Assembly (NCBI GenBank): GCA_963995525.1
Contig: OZ023206.1
Span: 49,624,703-49,688,702 of the forward strand
Source: Escarpia spicata
Lineage: Eukaryota > Annelida > Polychaeta > Sabellida > Siboglinidae
Length of the DNA stretch: 64,000 bases
Direction: 5' to 3'
In this document: positions 1 to 9,922 of the stretch, piece by piece
Numbering within the stretch: position 1 is the stretch's first letter
Layout of the letters: every line of letters starts with the position of its first letter
The notes under the pieces: model-generated
Database searches by the model: none
The model's input: the letters and a program-made list of their open reading frames with translations, nothing else
What the model was told of the DNA's origin: nothing
Translations under genes and position numbers: made by a program

Positions 1-1
1 G

Positions 2-823
2 TTAAAAAAACACAACGACGGTATAACATTTCTATTGACGGTAATCGACGTGTTTTCGAAGCGGGCGTGGTGCGTTCCGTTGAAGAATAAGTCCGGCGCA
101 TCGCTCGTCGCGGCCTTCGAGCGTCTGCTGAACGACGCGCCGCCGCCGAACGCGCTGCAGACCGATAAGGGGACCGAGTTTCTGAATCGACCCCTGCAAA
201 CGTTCCTAAAGAGTCGCGGCGTTCATCATTTCGTGACGCATAACGAGGAGACTAAAGCGAGCGTCGTGGAACGCTTCAATAGGACTTTGAAAACGCGCAT
301 GTGGCGTTATTTTACGAAACACGAGACGCTGCGCTACGTAGAGGCGTTAACGGATTTCGTGCATTCGTACAACAACGCCTATCATCGAAGCATCGGTAGG
401 ACGCCGGCGAGCGTCGACGCGACGAATCAGGAGGACGTATGGCAACGCCTGTACGGCGGCGGCGGTATGGGAAAAAAAACGAAACTGCGCGAAGGAGATC
501 GCGTGCGTATCAGTAAGACGAGGGGTCAATTCAAAAAAGGATACATGCCTAATTGGAGCGAGGAGCTCTTCACCGTCGTAGAGGTGCATCCGTCCGAACC
601 CCCCGTTTATCGCCTGAAGGACGACGCGGGGACACCGGTAGAGGGCGCCTTCTACGAACAGGAAGTACAACGCGTAGTCGTTCCGAAGGACAAACTGTAT
701 CGAGTGGAGGCGGTTCTGCAGCGGCGTCGTCGCGGCGGCGGCTCGGAGGCGCTCGTGAAATGGAGCGGTTACCCGGCCTCCTTCAACAGTTGGATCGACG
801 CCGCGGCGCTCGTGGACATATAG
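2..823 (+). CDS. INT: Polinton integrase, DDE core plus chromodomain (5'-truncated by window)
   Basis: Retroviral-type integrase that inserts the element's DNA into nuclear DNA. The frame is open from base 2, so the N-terminus, including any zinc-binding domain, lies outside the window. The catalytic triad is visible: Asp in TVIDVFSK (codon 47-49), Asp in LQTDKGTEF (codon 164-166) and Glu in ASVVERFNR (codon 269-271), with 34 residues between the last two. The N-terminal half of the visible part matches the rve core of Polinton integrases, with WRYF and HSYNNAYH conserved blocks. The last ~45 residues (KLYRVEAVL..LVKWSGYP..SWI) form a chromodomain, which in related elements is thought to guide targeting to chromatin. 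It ends with TAG about 115 bases before the next ORF. Codon use is rich in CpG, unlike flanking host DNA. Family assignment is firm; activity cannot be judged from a partial gene. Confidence 0.93.
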   Translation, partial: LKKHNDGITFLLTVIDVFSKRAWCVPLKNKSGASLVAAFERLLNDAPPPNALQTDKGTEFLNRPLQTFLKSRGVHHFVTHNEETKASVVERFNRTLKTRMWRYFTKHETLRYVEALTDFVHSYNNAYHRSIGRTPASVDATNQEDVWQRLYGGGGMGKKTKLREGDRVRISKTRGQFKKGYMPNWSEELFTVVEVHPSEPPVYRLKDDAGTPVEGAFYEQEVQRVVVPKDKLYRVEAVLQRRRRGGGSEALVKWSGYPASFNSWIDAAALVDI

Positions 824-939
824 CATGCGTTGGACGCGTCACGAGGAATGCTGGCGACTGCACGAGTCGTGCTTATGCGGGGGAACGTCGCTCCTCCCGT
901 ATAAGGGGCCCTGCTGTACCCGCAGACCGCAGTGGCGTT

Positions 940-1329
940 ATGGAGGCGAGGGACGAGCAGCAGCAGCAGCCGAAGAAGAAGACTACCAAAGAGGACTCCG
1001 TCGACGCCGCTACTGGTTCAGAGAAGCCGACGACGACTACCAACGAGGACTTCGTCGACGCCGTCGAGAACGCCGACGACTCCACCGTCCACGAACCCGA
1101 TCCATGGCGGCTCTGCGGTAACGAATGCCCAAAGGCCGAAATCGTATTCCTCTGTCAGGTCATCGTCCTGTACTTCGTCATCGCTGTTAGTATATACAAT
1201 TTAACGCGGGGTCAAGGCGACTCCAATCTGTGGACGGCGCTGTTGAGCAGCTGTCTCGGTTATCTGCTCCCGAGTCCGTCTATGAGCGGCGGCGCCCGAC
1301 GACGACGAGACGATGGCGGCATCGTCTGA
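940..1329 (+). CDS. Small single-pass membrane protein of Polinton
   Basis: Protein of 129 residues starting at the ATG at 940. Residues 1-55 are acidic and polar with a poly-Gln run and two similar segments ending in DSVDA/DFVDA. A short Cys-containing segment (LCGNECPKAE) is followed by a strongly hydrophobic stretch (about residues 66-87) that looks like one transmembrane helix, then a conserved-looking NLWTALLSSCLGYLLP segment and a basic tail. I believe similar small membrane proteins accompany the capsid genes of other invertebrate Polintons, but no function is established. Its last 17 bases overlap the start of the next ORF in another frame. Longer readings of the same frame from before base 940 overlap the integrase gene and are unlikely to be used. 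The role is inferred only from position: possibly a virion or membrane-associated protein. Confidence 0.7.
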   Translation: MEARDEQQQQPKKKTTKEDSVDAATGSEKPTTTTNEDFVDAVENADDSTVHEPDPWRLCGNECPKAEIVFLCQVIVLYFVIAVSIYNLTRGQGDSNLWTALLSSCLGYLLPSPSMSGGARRRRDDGGIV

Positions 1330-2179
1330 CTTTTACCTGACGCTACCGAGCAACGCGTCTACGAAGCGGCACCCCGAAAATACGTTGACGCACTACATCA
1401 CGACGCTGCCGCGACGTTTCGACCTGGCCGGCGGAGAATGGGAATGCGGATTGGTGACGCTACAGTACCCGCACACGTGGTACAACGTGAGAGAGGCGGA
1501 TGCCACCTTCTACCTGTCGGCGCCCCGAGGTGAGGCGGGTCTTTTCACGACCATGGACGGTATCGGAATATACCGACAGGGTACGATCGCTCACGGTTTC
1601 TACAACAACGTTTTCGTGCTACTGCGCGAGATCAACGAGGCGCTAAGGAAATTGTGGACCGATAAGGTGAGGGTGTATCTAGAGTACAGCGGCGTCTCTA
1701 ACCGAATGACGCTGCGTATGACGGCGGGCGTCGCCTTTACCCTACTCGATACGAGCCGTCTGAAGAGCGTGCTAGGTTTCCATAAGAACGTTATCGTAAG
1801 TCCGCCGATGATGGGTCCCGAACCGGAAGTCGTCGTTATCGAGACGACCCCCGCCTCGTACACGTTCGCGTACGAAGGTCGAAATACGGTGGATATGAAA
1901 GCGGGCGTCGACACCCTGTACGTGTACACGGATCTCGTGGAATCGCGCGTCGTCGGCGACGTGTACGCGCCGCTTCTTCGAAATATCGCCGTCTTCGGTA
2001 CGAACGGTAGCGTTATTTCGGAAACGTTCGACCGCGTCCAATACGTGAAGCTGCTGCGGCATCAATTCGATACGATCGAGGTCGATATAAGAGACGATTG
2101 TGGTCAACCGATACCATTCGAGCGGGGGAAGCTAGTGGCGACGCTTCACATCAGACGCTGTAAATCGAGATTGTTTTAA
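1313..2179 (+). CDS. PY: Penton-like minor capsid protein (Polinton PY)
   Basis: Protein of 288 residues matching the Polinton PY family, predicted in published work to be a single-jelly-roll minor capsid (penton) protein occupying icosahedral vertices. Visible support is the characteristic N-terminal block FYLTLPSNAS, then NTLTHYITTLP, then the GEWECGLVTLQYPHTWYNV region (first ~65 residues), followed by beta-rich, low-Cys sequence to a basic C-terminus. Length is usual for the family. The ATG at 1313 lies inside the 3' end of the membrane-protein ORF (17-base overlap), and its stop is two bases before the next ATG. Context between a membrane protein and the core and major capsid genes supports a structural role. 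There is no internal stop or frameshift, so the ORF looks intact. Confidence 0.85.
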   Translation: MAASSDFYLTLPSNASTKRHPENTLTHYITTLPRRFDLAGGEWECGLVTLQYPHTWYNVREADATFYLSAPRGEAGLFTTMDGIGIYRQGTIAHGFYNNVFVLLREINEALRKLWTDKVRVYLEYSGVSNRMTLRMTAGVAFTLLDTSRLKSVLGFHKNVIVSPPMMGPEPEVVVIETTPASYTFAYEGRNTVDMKAGVDTLYVYTDLVESRVVGDVYAPLLRNIAVFGTNGSVISETFDRVQYVKLLRHQFDTIEVDIRDDCGQPIPFERGKLVATLHIRRCKSRLF

Positions 2180-2181
2180 CC

Positions 2182-2589
2182 ATGCCGAACCCGTACGAGG
2201 ACTACTACGTTCGACAGGTCGGCGGTCAACTACCGGTCTTCATCGGCAGTCGAGGTCAGCGAGGACACGGTCTGGGTAATATCTTCGGGAGCCTATTTCG
2301 AAGCGTCATGCCGCTTTTTAAGAGAGGCGCCATGGCGTTGGGAAAACGTGCGCTCAAAACCGGCGTGAACGTGGCGCGGGACGTCGTCGGCGGCGGCAAT
2401 CTGAAAGCGTCGGTAAAACGACGCGCGAAGGAGGCCGGCGTCGATCTTCTCGACGGCCTATTGAAAGGGCCGGCGCCGAAAAAGAGACGGGTGAAAAAAA
2501 GACCGCCTATAAAGAAGCAGCGTCGAACGGCGACGACCGTCAGTAGACGGAAGAGAGGACGTCGACCGGTCGATATATTCGACGCGTAA
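2182..2589 (+). CDS. Basic core/minor virion protein with amphipathic segment
   Basis: Protein of 135 residues. The N-terminal third is Gly/Arg-rich (SRGQRGHGLGNIFGSLF). Residues ~40-75 form an amphipathic, possibly membrane-active segment with alternating hydrophobic and basic residues. The last ~40 residues are very basic (KKRRVKKRPPIKKQRR), typical of nuclear-localisation and DNA-binding tails. A small Gly-rich plus Lys/Arg-rich protein between penton-like and major capsid genes resembles the adenovirus-like core or cement proteins reported in adintoviruses and Polintons (the PX position). The assignment rests on position and composition, not a recognised domain. A VVGGGN segment is vaguely like adenain-type cleavage sites, so processing by the protease encoded at 3896 is possible but speculative. 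Two-base gaps separate it from both neighbours. Confidence 0.65.
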   Translation: MPNPYEDYYVRQVGGQLPVFIGSRGQRGHGLGNIFGSLFRSVMPLFKRGAMALGKRALKTGVNVARDVVGGGNLKASVKRRAKEAGVDLLDGLLKGPAPKKRRVKKRPPIKKQRRTATTVSRRKRGRRPVDIFDA

Positions 2590-2591
2590 CG

Positions 2592-3896
2592 ATGGCGTTC
2601 GTAAAGACAGCGTGCGAGGGCGTGAAGGCCGAACTGGACCTGTTCACCGGACCGGTGACGCAGAAGAGCATCGAGAGCAGTTATCGGACCGCCTACCAAC
2701 CGCTGACGGCTCTCGACGCCGGCGGTCCTATCGAGTTCCTCATTCCGGGGTCGAGTAACGACTATACGGACCTGGCGAGCCTTCAAACGTACGTCCTCTT
2801 CAAAGTGGTTCAGGGGGACGGTACCGATCTGGCGGCCGGCACCAACGTGGCGCCGGTCAACAATTTCCTTCATTCGATGTTCAGTCAAATCGACGTGTCG
2901 CTGAACGGCACGCTCGTGACGCCGTCGACCAATACGTACGCGTACCGGGCCTACATCGAGACCCTACTGAGTTACGGTAGCGACGCGAAACGATCGCATC
3001 TCACGGGGTCGTTGTGGTACAAAGATAGCGCCGGACACATGAACGCGCGCGGGGACGATAACACCGGGTTCGTAGCGCGGCGCGATCTGACGGCGGCCAG
3101 CGCCGAGGTGGAGATGATGGGACACCTGCACGTCGACGCGTTTATGCTAAACCTCCTCCTACCGAGCGGCATCGACACAAAAATACGCATGGTCCAGTCG
3201 AAGGACGCCTTCGCGCTCATGGGCGCGGCTGCCGCGCCGGGGTGGCGTATCGTGATACGTTCGATTTGCCTGCACGTCCGAAAAGTGAAGTTGAACCCGG
3301 AAGTCCAGCTGGGTCATATCAAAGCGTGGAATTTGGGAACGGCTAAGTTTCCGATGCGCCGCGTCGACTGCAAGTCGTTCTCGATAAACGCGGGTACGCT
3401 ATCGCACACGCACGAGAACCTGTACATGGGTACAATTCCGAAACGCATAATCCTGATGATGATCGACAACGCCGCCTACAACGGAGACTACACTAGAAAT
3501 CCGTTCAACGCGCATCACAACGACATAACCTTCCTCGCGCTCAACGTCGACGGACGTCAGGTGCCGAGCAAGCCACTGCAACCGGACTTTCCGCACCACC
3601 GGTACATACGAAGCTACATGAATCTCTTCGAGGCCACCGGAAAGGCGGGCGAGGACGAGGGGAACGACATATCGCGCTCGGACTTCGAGGGCGGCTACAC
3701 CGTCTTCGCTTTCGACCTGACCCCCGACTGCTGCGACGGGGACCATTTCAACGTCGTGCGTCAGGGGAGCGGGGGCGCTGAAATGCAGTTCTTGACGCCG
3801 CTACCCCGACCGGTGAACGTCGTCGTGTACGCGGAATTCGAGACGGTGATGGAAATCGATCGGACCCGAAACGTCCTGTACGACTGTACCTCGTAA
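2592..3896 (+). CDS. MCP: Major capsid protein, double-jelly-roll Polinton type
   Basis: Protein of 434 residues that would form the hexon-like capsomers of a Polinton virion. The start (ELDLFTGPVTQKSIESSY, then IEFLIPGSSNDYTDLASLQTYV) is the signature of the animal protein family often annotated F54H12.2-like, recognised in published work as the Polinton double-jelly-roll major capsid protein. Other conserved blocks are NNFLHSMFSQIDVSLNG near residue 100 and FPMRRVDCKSFSI near residue 255. The C-terminal half ends in an NVVVYAEFE strand. Length is slightly below the usual 450-600. There is no stop or frameshift. The TAA overlaps the protease ATG (TAATG), so the two ORFs are coupled. The reading frame is fully open, but expression or virion formation cannot be told from sequence. 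Confidence 0.9.
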   Translation: MAFVKTACEGVKAELDLFTGPVTQKSIESSYRTAYQPLTALDAGGPIEFLIPGSSNDYTDLASLQTYVLFKVVQGDGTDLAAGTNVAPVNNFLHSMFSQIDVSLNGTLVTPSTNTYAYRAYIETLLSYGSDAKRSHLTGSLWYKDSAGHMNARGDDNTGFVARRDLTAASAEVEMMGHLHVDAFMLNLLLPSGIDTKIRMVQSKDAFALMGAAAAPGWRIVIRSICLHVRKVKLNPEVQLGHIKAWNLGTAKFPMRRVDCKSFSINAGTLSHTHENLYMGTIPKRIILMMIDNAAYNGDYTRNPFNAHHNDITFLALNVDGRQVPSKPLQPDFPHHRYIRSYMNLFEATGKAGEDEGNDISRSDFEGGYTVFAFDLTPDCCDGDHFNVVRQGSGGAEMQFLTPLPRPVNVVVYAEFETVMEIDRTRNVLYDCTS

Positions 3897-4348
3897 TGGA
3901 TACGTTCCAACTGCTGCGTCGCCTCGAACTCGACGCGTACGCTAAACGCATCGTCCTCGGCGTCGTACCTAAAGACCCGCTACTTACCACCACCACCACT
4001 TACCCGATGGCCTTCGTGTGCAATACCGACGACGGCGGCGAACCGGGGGAGCACTGGGTGGCCGTCTACGTCGACCGTCAAGGCGTCGGCGAGTACTTCG
4101 ATTCGTACGGTCTCCCGCCGCTGCACGCCGACTTCCGCGCCTTCCTGCACCTACACTGCGGCGACGCGTGGACGTACAACGACAAGAGACTGCAGAGCGT
4201 CGTCTCTAACGTGTGCGGACAATATTGCGTCGCCTACCTACTCCTTCGATGTCGCGGCATGCCGTTGACGACGTTCCAGAACATATTCGGCACCGATCGG
4301 GTGGCCAATGACTGTCTCGTATTCGATTGGTTAAAACCACTGCATTAA
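3896..4348 (+). CDS. PRO: Adenain-like cysteine protease (virion maturation)
   Basis: Protein of 150 residues, close to the size of small Polinton proteases related to adenovirus adenain (peptidase C5; Ulp1-like fold). Catalytic residues are in the expected order: His53 in GEHWVAVYVD, Asp69 in EYFDSYG, and the oxyanion Gln109 with nucleophile Cys111 in NVCGQYC. Downstream VAYLLLRCRG continues the helix that follows the active-site Cys. In this family the enzyme cleaves capsid and core precursors during assembly; its substrates here are presumably products of the ORFs just upstream. The ATG overlaps the capsid gene stop by one base. After its TAA there is a polyadenylation signal at 4378-4383, marking the end of the + strand gene block. 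No disabling change is visible. Confidence 0.88.
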   Translation: MDTFQLLRRLELDAYAKRIVLGVVPKDPLLTTTTTYPMAFVCNTDDGGEPGEHWVAVYVDRQGVGEYFDSYGLPPLHADFRAFLHLHCGDAWTYNDKRLQSVVSNVCGQYCVAYLLLRCRGMPLTTFQNIFGTDRVANDCLVFDWLKPLH

Positions 4349-4514
4349 CGCTTCGCTTTTACGTGTATAGTAGTAGTAATAAAAAACAAGGACGATGAAA
4401 TGTACGCACTTGTGTTTGTTTTATTATTACCCTACCCTACCTACCTACATACATACATACAGAACCCTACCCCTAGGCGGCCCCCCACCCCTAGGGTAGG
4501 TTTAGTGATACGAG
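4349..4514. promoter_or_regulatory. Convergent 3' ends: two opposed poly(A) signals
   Basis: Gap between the + strand capsid/protease block and the - strand polymerase. AATAAA at 4378-4383 serves the + strand, and TTTATT at 4420-4425 is AATAAA on the - strand, about 90 bases past the polymerase stop. The rest is low-complexity DNA made of CTAC/CATA repeats and two CCCCTAGG blocks. Confidence 0.6.
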
Positions 4515-7500
4515 TTAGACGAGTATCGGCGCCGTGGTGACGCCGTCGTCGAGCACGCGGCGTTTAGCGTAGAAATAGCTCAACGCCGCGCGCTCTTGAA
4601 CGTACGTCAACACGGACGAGTTTTTCACTTGGAAACCGCGGTTCCAACCGACGCCGCTGCGTCGGTCGCGCAGTACGGCGAGAAAGTCGTGCTCGTCGAT
4701 ATCGTTCTGACGCTTACTCAAGCCCTTCGTGCTGTACTTCGCGCCGCCGTCGCCGCCGAAGCAGTAGTACGTCTTACTGCACAGCGCCACGATTCCGTCG
4801 CCGCGCCACTCTTCTTTGAAGAGACCCGGCGTTCGACAATCGAATAGAAGACGACGCGCGCAGCAGTCCCCACCCTCCCACGTCAGTCCGGCGACGCGGC
4901 GCCGTACGTACGCGTCCACGTGCGCGTCGCAACATTCGGCCGGAAACCAGAGCGATCGCGTTCGGAAGTAGTGTTCGCGCATCGCTTCCGGTACGAGCGC
5001 GTCGATGTCGTGACCCGCGAGGGCTATGTACGCCGAATCGGTGTCCATAGCGCAGTACTAAAAGAGAGGGCGTGGAATATAGGCGTCGACGAAGTCGTAA
5101 TAAAATTCGAGCATTCGTAATTTCGCGTATTGATACACGAAATAACCGATTTGAATCGGCAGGTCGTAGACGACGGTGCGCTTATTCAGCGCCACCTCGT
5201 ACAGTTCGTCGTCGACGAGGACGTCGAGTTGCCGGAAGCGACGGTTGTTGACGAGTCGCGAGGCGCCTACCGACGTAGCGTACTTGATATCCCGGTGCCG
5301 ATCGACGCGCGTAATCGTCTTCCCGTACGAACTGTTGCCGAGTAGTTTGAAGGTGTCGGCGATGATCGCTTTGTCGGGGTCGACGTCGCCCTCGCGTCGC
5401 GCCGTCGACACCGTATCGCCGAAACGACGAAAGCAGGCGATCGGCGTGTACTCGATCACCTGGTAGATGCGCGCGACGACGAACCCGTGCTCCAGATACC
5501 AGCGTAGGAGGGGCGTGGCGAGTACGATCGCCGTGCCGAAGTAGCTACCAACGAGCGTCCGTTGAGGTCGGGTGAGTAGATCGTGCGACTCGGCGTAGCG
5601 GCGCATGAACGGGCTGAGGTCGTCGCGCGCGATATCGACGTTCTTGAATACGGGCTGCATTTCGGCGAACTTAGCGCGCAGCGCTTCCGGCACGGCGATA
5701 TCGCACTGCACGAGACCGAATAGAGAGCCGTCGCGTACACCCTCCAGTATCGTCGAGTGCGTTACGCGCCTCGCGTCGGGTCGCGTCACGGGGGGTCTCA
5801 CGGCTCGCCACTGGCACTCCCACATTTCGACGACGGCATCGACGTGGCGGCGCAGGTAGGCCGTCACGGCGATCGTCGCGGCGTACAGCGTCGTCATCGG
5901 TTGACCGTTGACGGCGTTCGTCGTCACGTGCGTCTGGCATATCGGGCAGCCGTGAAAGAAACAACCGTGAAATTGATACGCCGTTCGCGTGGCGGCGCAC
6001 CAACCGTCGACTCGGTACTTACCGATGCGCTTCTCGCGGCCGTTCAACTGGTGTCGTATAGGGGCGCCTATTCGTTCCGCTTCGTACGTCAACCACTCTA
6101 CGGCCATACGACCGTAGCGGTGCACGTGTTCCGCTCGAAAGCCGTTCTCAGCGCGTCGGCGCGTGTACCAACCCGTCGGCATTTCCCGCATCATCGCCGA
6201 TAGATAGAGACCGTTCGCGTCATAGCCGACTATCGAACGACACGGGTTGTTACCGCCTCGAATCGACGTCACGCCGGCTTCGTGATGACGCGAGAAGATG
6301 ATCGATGGACCGCCGACGATCTGCGACTGCAGTAGGCGGTGCAGGTCTTTGTTCGGTTCGTTGAACAGCGAGAAATGGATTGACGACGGCAGGTCGTTGA
6401 ATAGGTACAACAACGTCAACCCCGGTACGCTGATGGCGTCCTTGAACATGTCGATGCGCTGACGGCGATAGAAGGCGAACTGCCGCTCGAGTGCCTCGAG
6501 AAACGGCGCCACATCTCGGTTATTATACCAGATTAGAAAATCGCGCATCGTCGTCATGCACTCGTCGCGCCATGCCGTCGCACAAATTTCGTACGCCTCC
6601 GCGGAGATTCCCTCGCGTTTCAGGTGGCTGTAGAAAGTTTCGCGCGGCGGTAGGACGGTCTCGTCCAGGCGCGTCAACGCGTCGATATATTCGTACGGAA
6701 AGTACCCCTTGGTCGCCGCGCAGTCGTACGCTTTCAGATAGCGCTCGTAGCTGACACCGGGCGCGAGGTAATTAGTTATGTCCAGAAATTTCAACGTCGA
6801 CGTCGTCAGGCACATGTAAGCGTTCTGTCGTTTAATCGTGAACGCCGACGATGTGTGCTGCGCGTCGTCGGTTATGAGCAGGGGGGTCAAGTACTTTTTG
6901 ACGACATTCAAATCGTACTTACCGCTGTTGAAACCCAGTACGGGCATTTGACGAAGGTGCGTCCACAGGCGGTCGGCGAGTGCGGCGTACGGTGACGCAT
7001 CCTTGTCGTCGTCGTCACTTCGTAGCCGCCAGTCTTTATCGAGCGCTTCGATCGCCTCAAAGACCGCGTCGTAGCGGGGGCGTAGAAGCGCGCACGCCGC
7101 CGCGCTCACGGCTTCCAGGTCATCGATGAGGCGACGCGCTAGGTCGGCCGAATCACCGGTCGTGACGTAACAGCGCGCCGCTTCGTGTCCGGGCACGTTC
7201 GACGCAACGCTCACGCTGAGCAGTTCGTGTCGCGCTAGCCACCGACATTTATCGGTATCCGGCGGTAGCTCGTTGGCGGCGAAATAACATTCAAAGTCGA
7301 ATGTCGCGCGGTACGGAGAGTAGCGCAGATCGTCGTCGCCGACCTCGATACCTTCGTCGTCGAGTCGTTGAAATACGGACGGCTTCGGTCGGTAGACGCC
7401 GCCGGGAAACACGTGACGAACACCGCCCTCGCACGTCGCTTCGTGACGTCGTAATAGCGACGGGTACTGCCAGAGGGAGTTGCCGCATTTCGAGCACTTG

Positions 7501-8615
7501 TACGTTTTCGCGTACGCGCGCAGATCGATTATGTACGAAAAGTGATTCTCGTACAGGTTGACATTCAGGGTTGTGGGGTGCGCTTCGAGCGACCGACGTA
7601 CTAGTTCGGCGGCTCCAGTCGCCGTTAGGCGATAGACGACGATGTTGATACCAAAAAGCGTCTCCACGCGTTCCAGTTCGTTCAGGCGCACGCCGGTCGG
7701 CGTCGGGGCGTAGCGCGCGCTCAGTTGTTTAGCTACTCGCGTTAAACGGGTTGTATTTAGGTGCCCCCTACCACCACCACCTTGCCGATGGATGGCAATG
7801 CATCGGAAGAGGCATAGAGGATCGTCGTAGGGCTTGCCTCCCCAATCGTGCATCAACGTCACGACGTGCTTGTTGTTACGCACGTAGGCGGGGAGCGCGG
7901 CGCCAACGCACCCGATAGGATGGCTTAGGATGGCGTTCACGAAGTAGGTGGCGTTCGTTACGAGCTCGACCACCCACCCCGAATCGGGGCGCTGCGCGAG
8001 GACGTACTGTAGTACGTCGGTCGTGCGCACGACATCGAGGAATCGTTCGAAAGAACGGCTATCGGTTACGAGGGCGGGTGTTTCGAGAAGGCGACCGCAG
8101 CAGTTACAGGACGAATGAAAATAGCGGTAACGACCCGACACCTTGTGGCGTAACACGAAACCATAGCTTACGTTTATTTTAAACGCATTCTTTCGTTCGC
8201 TAAACATAACCCTCAGACGCGGTTCGAGCACCCGCGTACTCGTACAGGCGGTCATGCGATAGTTGTAGCGGGACTGTACGACACCGATCGCTACCGACGT
8301 CTCTATGCTACGTCGATGCTCGTCCACGACGCGTTGAAGAGCATCGGCTGATGGTGGCGGTGGTGGTGGTGGTGGTGGTGGTGGATTATCATCGGGCGGT
8401 AACGACACCGCCGGATGACCGCACCGTTCCCTCAGGTGTCGTAGCATCCCGGCGCGCGTATTGTACGTTACGCCGCATTTCGGACACTCTCGTCGCTTTA
8501 CGCATAGCGCGTCATCGCCGCGTCGTTTCGAACTCTTAGCGTGTCGCTCTAACGTCGACTGTTTCAAGAAATAAGCACCGCATTTCGGACATTGCCACCT
8601 AGTAGTAGGCGGCAT
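4515..8615 (-). pseudogene. POLB: Protein-primed DNA polymerase B of Polinton, interrupted by one amber codon
   Basis: Replicative family B polymerase. The upstream part (5058-8615, 1185 residues) has two N-terminal C2H2-like fingers (residues 9-25 and 44-67), a polyproline run (78-88), a third C-x2-C..H..C finger (374-395), exonuclease motifs FDFE (439-442) and GFNSGKYDLN (561-570), polymerase motif A GYDANGLYLS (797-806), an HGCFFHGC block (883-890) and motif B LLGNSSYGKT (1091-1100). TAG at 5060-5058 then ends the frame. The same frame resumes with no base lost and contains motif C, DTDSAY, just downstream (ORF 4515-5048). The first product therefore lacks a catalytic aspartate motif, and the copy is probably dead unless the stop is read through or is a sequence error. 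A TATA box lies 34-41 bases upstream of the ATG. Everything else is open, so the lesion looks recent. Confidence 0.9.
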
Positions 8616-8648
8616 ACTTTTTTGTGCTGCTACTTTTTCGAATACCTC

Positions 8649-8656
8649 TATTTATA
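8649..8656 (-). promoter_or_regulatory. TATA box of the polymerase gene
   Basis: Reads TATAAATA on the - strand, 34-41 bases upstream of the polymerase ATG at 8615. This is the spacing expected for a short 5' leader and supports that ATG as the start. Confidence 0.55.
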
Positions 8657-8687
8657 ACGAGGTACGGACATGCGCAGTGAGTGCGTG

Positions 8688-8996
8688 GGGGTTGGTGGTG
8701 GTTTTGTTAGGTAACGATGCGTATGGGGTGGTGGTTTTGTTAAGTAACGGGGTGGCGGTTTTGTTAAGTAACGACTAATGATATTGAGGTACGGGACACA
8801 CGTGGTGTGGTGTTAGGTGCGTATGGGGTGGTGGTTTTGTTAAGCATATGGGGTGGTGGTTTTGTTAAGCGGGGTGGTGGTTTTGTTAAGTAACGACTAA
8901 TGATATTGAGGTACCACGTGGTGTGGTGTTAGGTGCGTATGGGGTGGCGGTTTTGTTAAGCATAGGGGGTGGTGGTGGTGGTTTGTTATGGTGATT
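8688..8996. repeat. GGTGGTTTTGTTAAG repeat cluster
   Basis: About seven copies of a GGTGG(T/C)GGTTTTGTTAAG-like motif, some followed by TAAC. A longer direct repeat (GACTAATGATATTGAGGTAC) occurs at about 8772 and 8893, with GTGGTGTGGTGTTAGGTGCG after each. No ORF is present. A related GGTGGTTTT motif recurs at 13085-13130. These could be subterminal or replication-related repeats of the element, or simply expanded low-complexity DNA. Confidence 0.7.
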
Positions 8997-9005
8997 TTGT
9001 TAAGT

Positions 9006-9205
<200 letters not shown>

Positions 9206-9316
9206 CGTTTTAACTCGGAAACGGAACGGCCCTTTTCAACGTTTTATTAAGCGTGTCGTACAACGAAAAAGCGATATTAAGCAAATCAGCAGAATAGGCA
9301 GTAATGTTCATTTGAT

Positions 9317-9922
9317 TTAAAGGCCGCTTCTGCACTGTATGTAGACGTGCACTGCCGATTCTAGGCGAGCGCGATTGATGAATTCGCGCCAATTCGTGCC
9401 GAGAAGCCAGTCGGATACAAACTGTACCAAATACAGTTCCCCAGCTCGCCCCGGTTGTTGTCCGTGCGCCTTCACGTGTAGTAACTGCACCAGACGTATG
9501 AAGGTTGGTATCAGTGAGCGCTGCAGACACGATTCCAACACTACGTTGAAGTGTTGCGTGACGAGTTCGGCTACGTTGTCGTAGCGCCGTGCGTACTCGC
9601 GAGTAGGCCGACCCGCCCGATAGCCGACCATATGCACGTACGGACATCCCTCATTAACTTCGCAAACACCGCATCGATCGCGCGCCGTCTCCAATATCAG
9701 CTCACCGAGATGCTCAGCGAGGAGGGACATCGCATGTCGTTCATAGCGACAGGCCACCTGACCCCGCCCCGGCTCGACGACGCGTCGTTGCATCACGTCC
9801 GACGGCGCTGTCTTCCAACAACACGACGGCACAATCTGGTGTAAACTATCGTAAGGCGGTGGTGCACCAAGCGCTTCCTCAATGATAGCATCCAAGGCGC
9901 TATCGACGTCGCCCGCGCATCC
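9317..9922 (-). CDS. Unrecognised protein, probable 3'-terminal exon
   Basis: A 202-codon open frame ending at TAA (9319-9317). I do not recognise it. It contains a PPPYDS motif near its N-terminus, a Cys/His cluster (CGVCEVNEGCPYVH) about 80-95 residues in, and a helical C-terminal half. There is no ATG near the start: TAG lies directly upstream in frame, inside a good 3' splice site (pyrimidine-rich stretch ending TGCTGTAG, exon from 9922). It is therefore most likely the last exon of a spliced gene; the first ATG (in DVMQRR) would lose the PPPY region. It lies on the same strand as, and downstream of, short exon-like ORFs at 10025-10195 and 10265-10396 and the RPA-like gene. Its GC and CpG content is above host DNA, which suggests it belongs to the element. 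The correct donor site is not resolved. Confidence 0.5.
   Translation of the reverse strand, partial: GCAGDVDSALDAIIEEALGAPPPYDSLHQIVPSCCWKTAPSDVMQRRVVEPGRGQVACRYERHAMSLLAEHLGELILETARDRCGVCEVNEGCPYVHMVGYRAGRPTREYARRYDNVAELVTQHFNVVLESCLQRSLIPTFIRLVQLLHVKAHGQQPGRAGELYLVQFVSDWLLGTNWREFINRARLESAVHVYIQCRSGL

Noticed and set aside
347..826. Long - strand ORF opposite the integrase
   Set aside because: Shadow frame of the CpG-rich integrase gene, with no domain. The same applies to the ORFs opposite the penton, core, capsid and polymerase genes.
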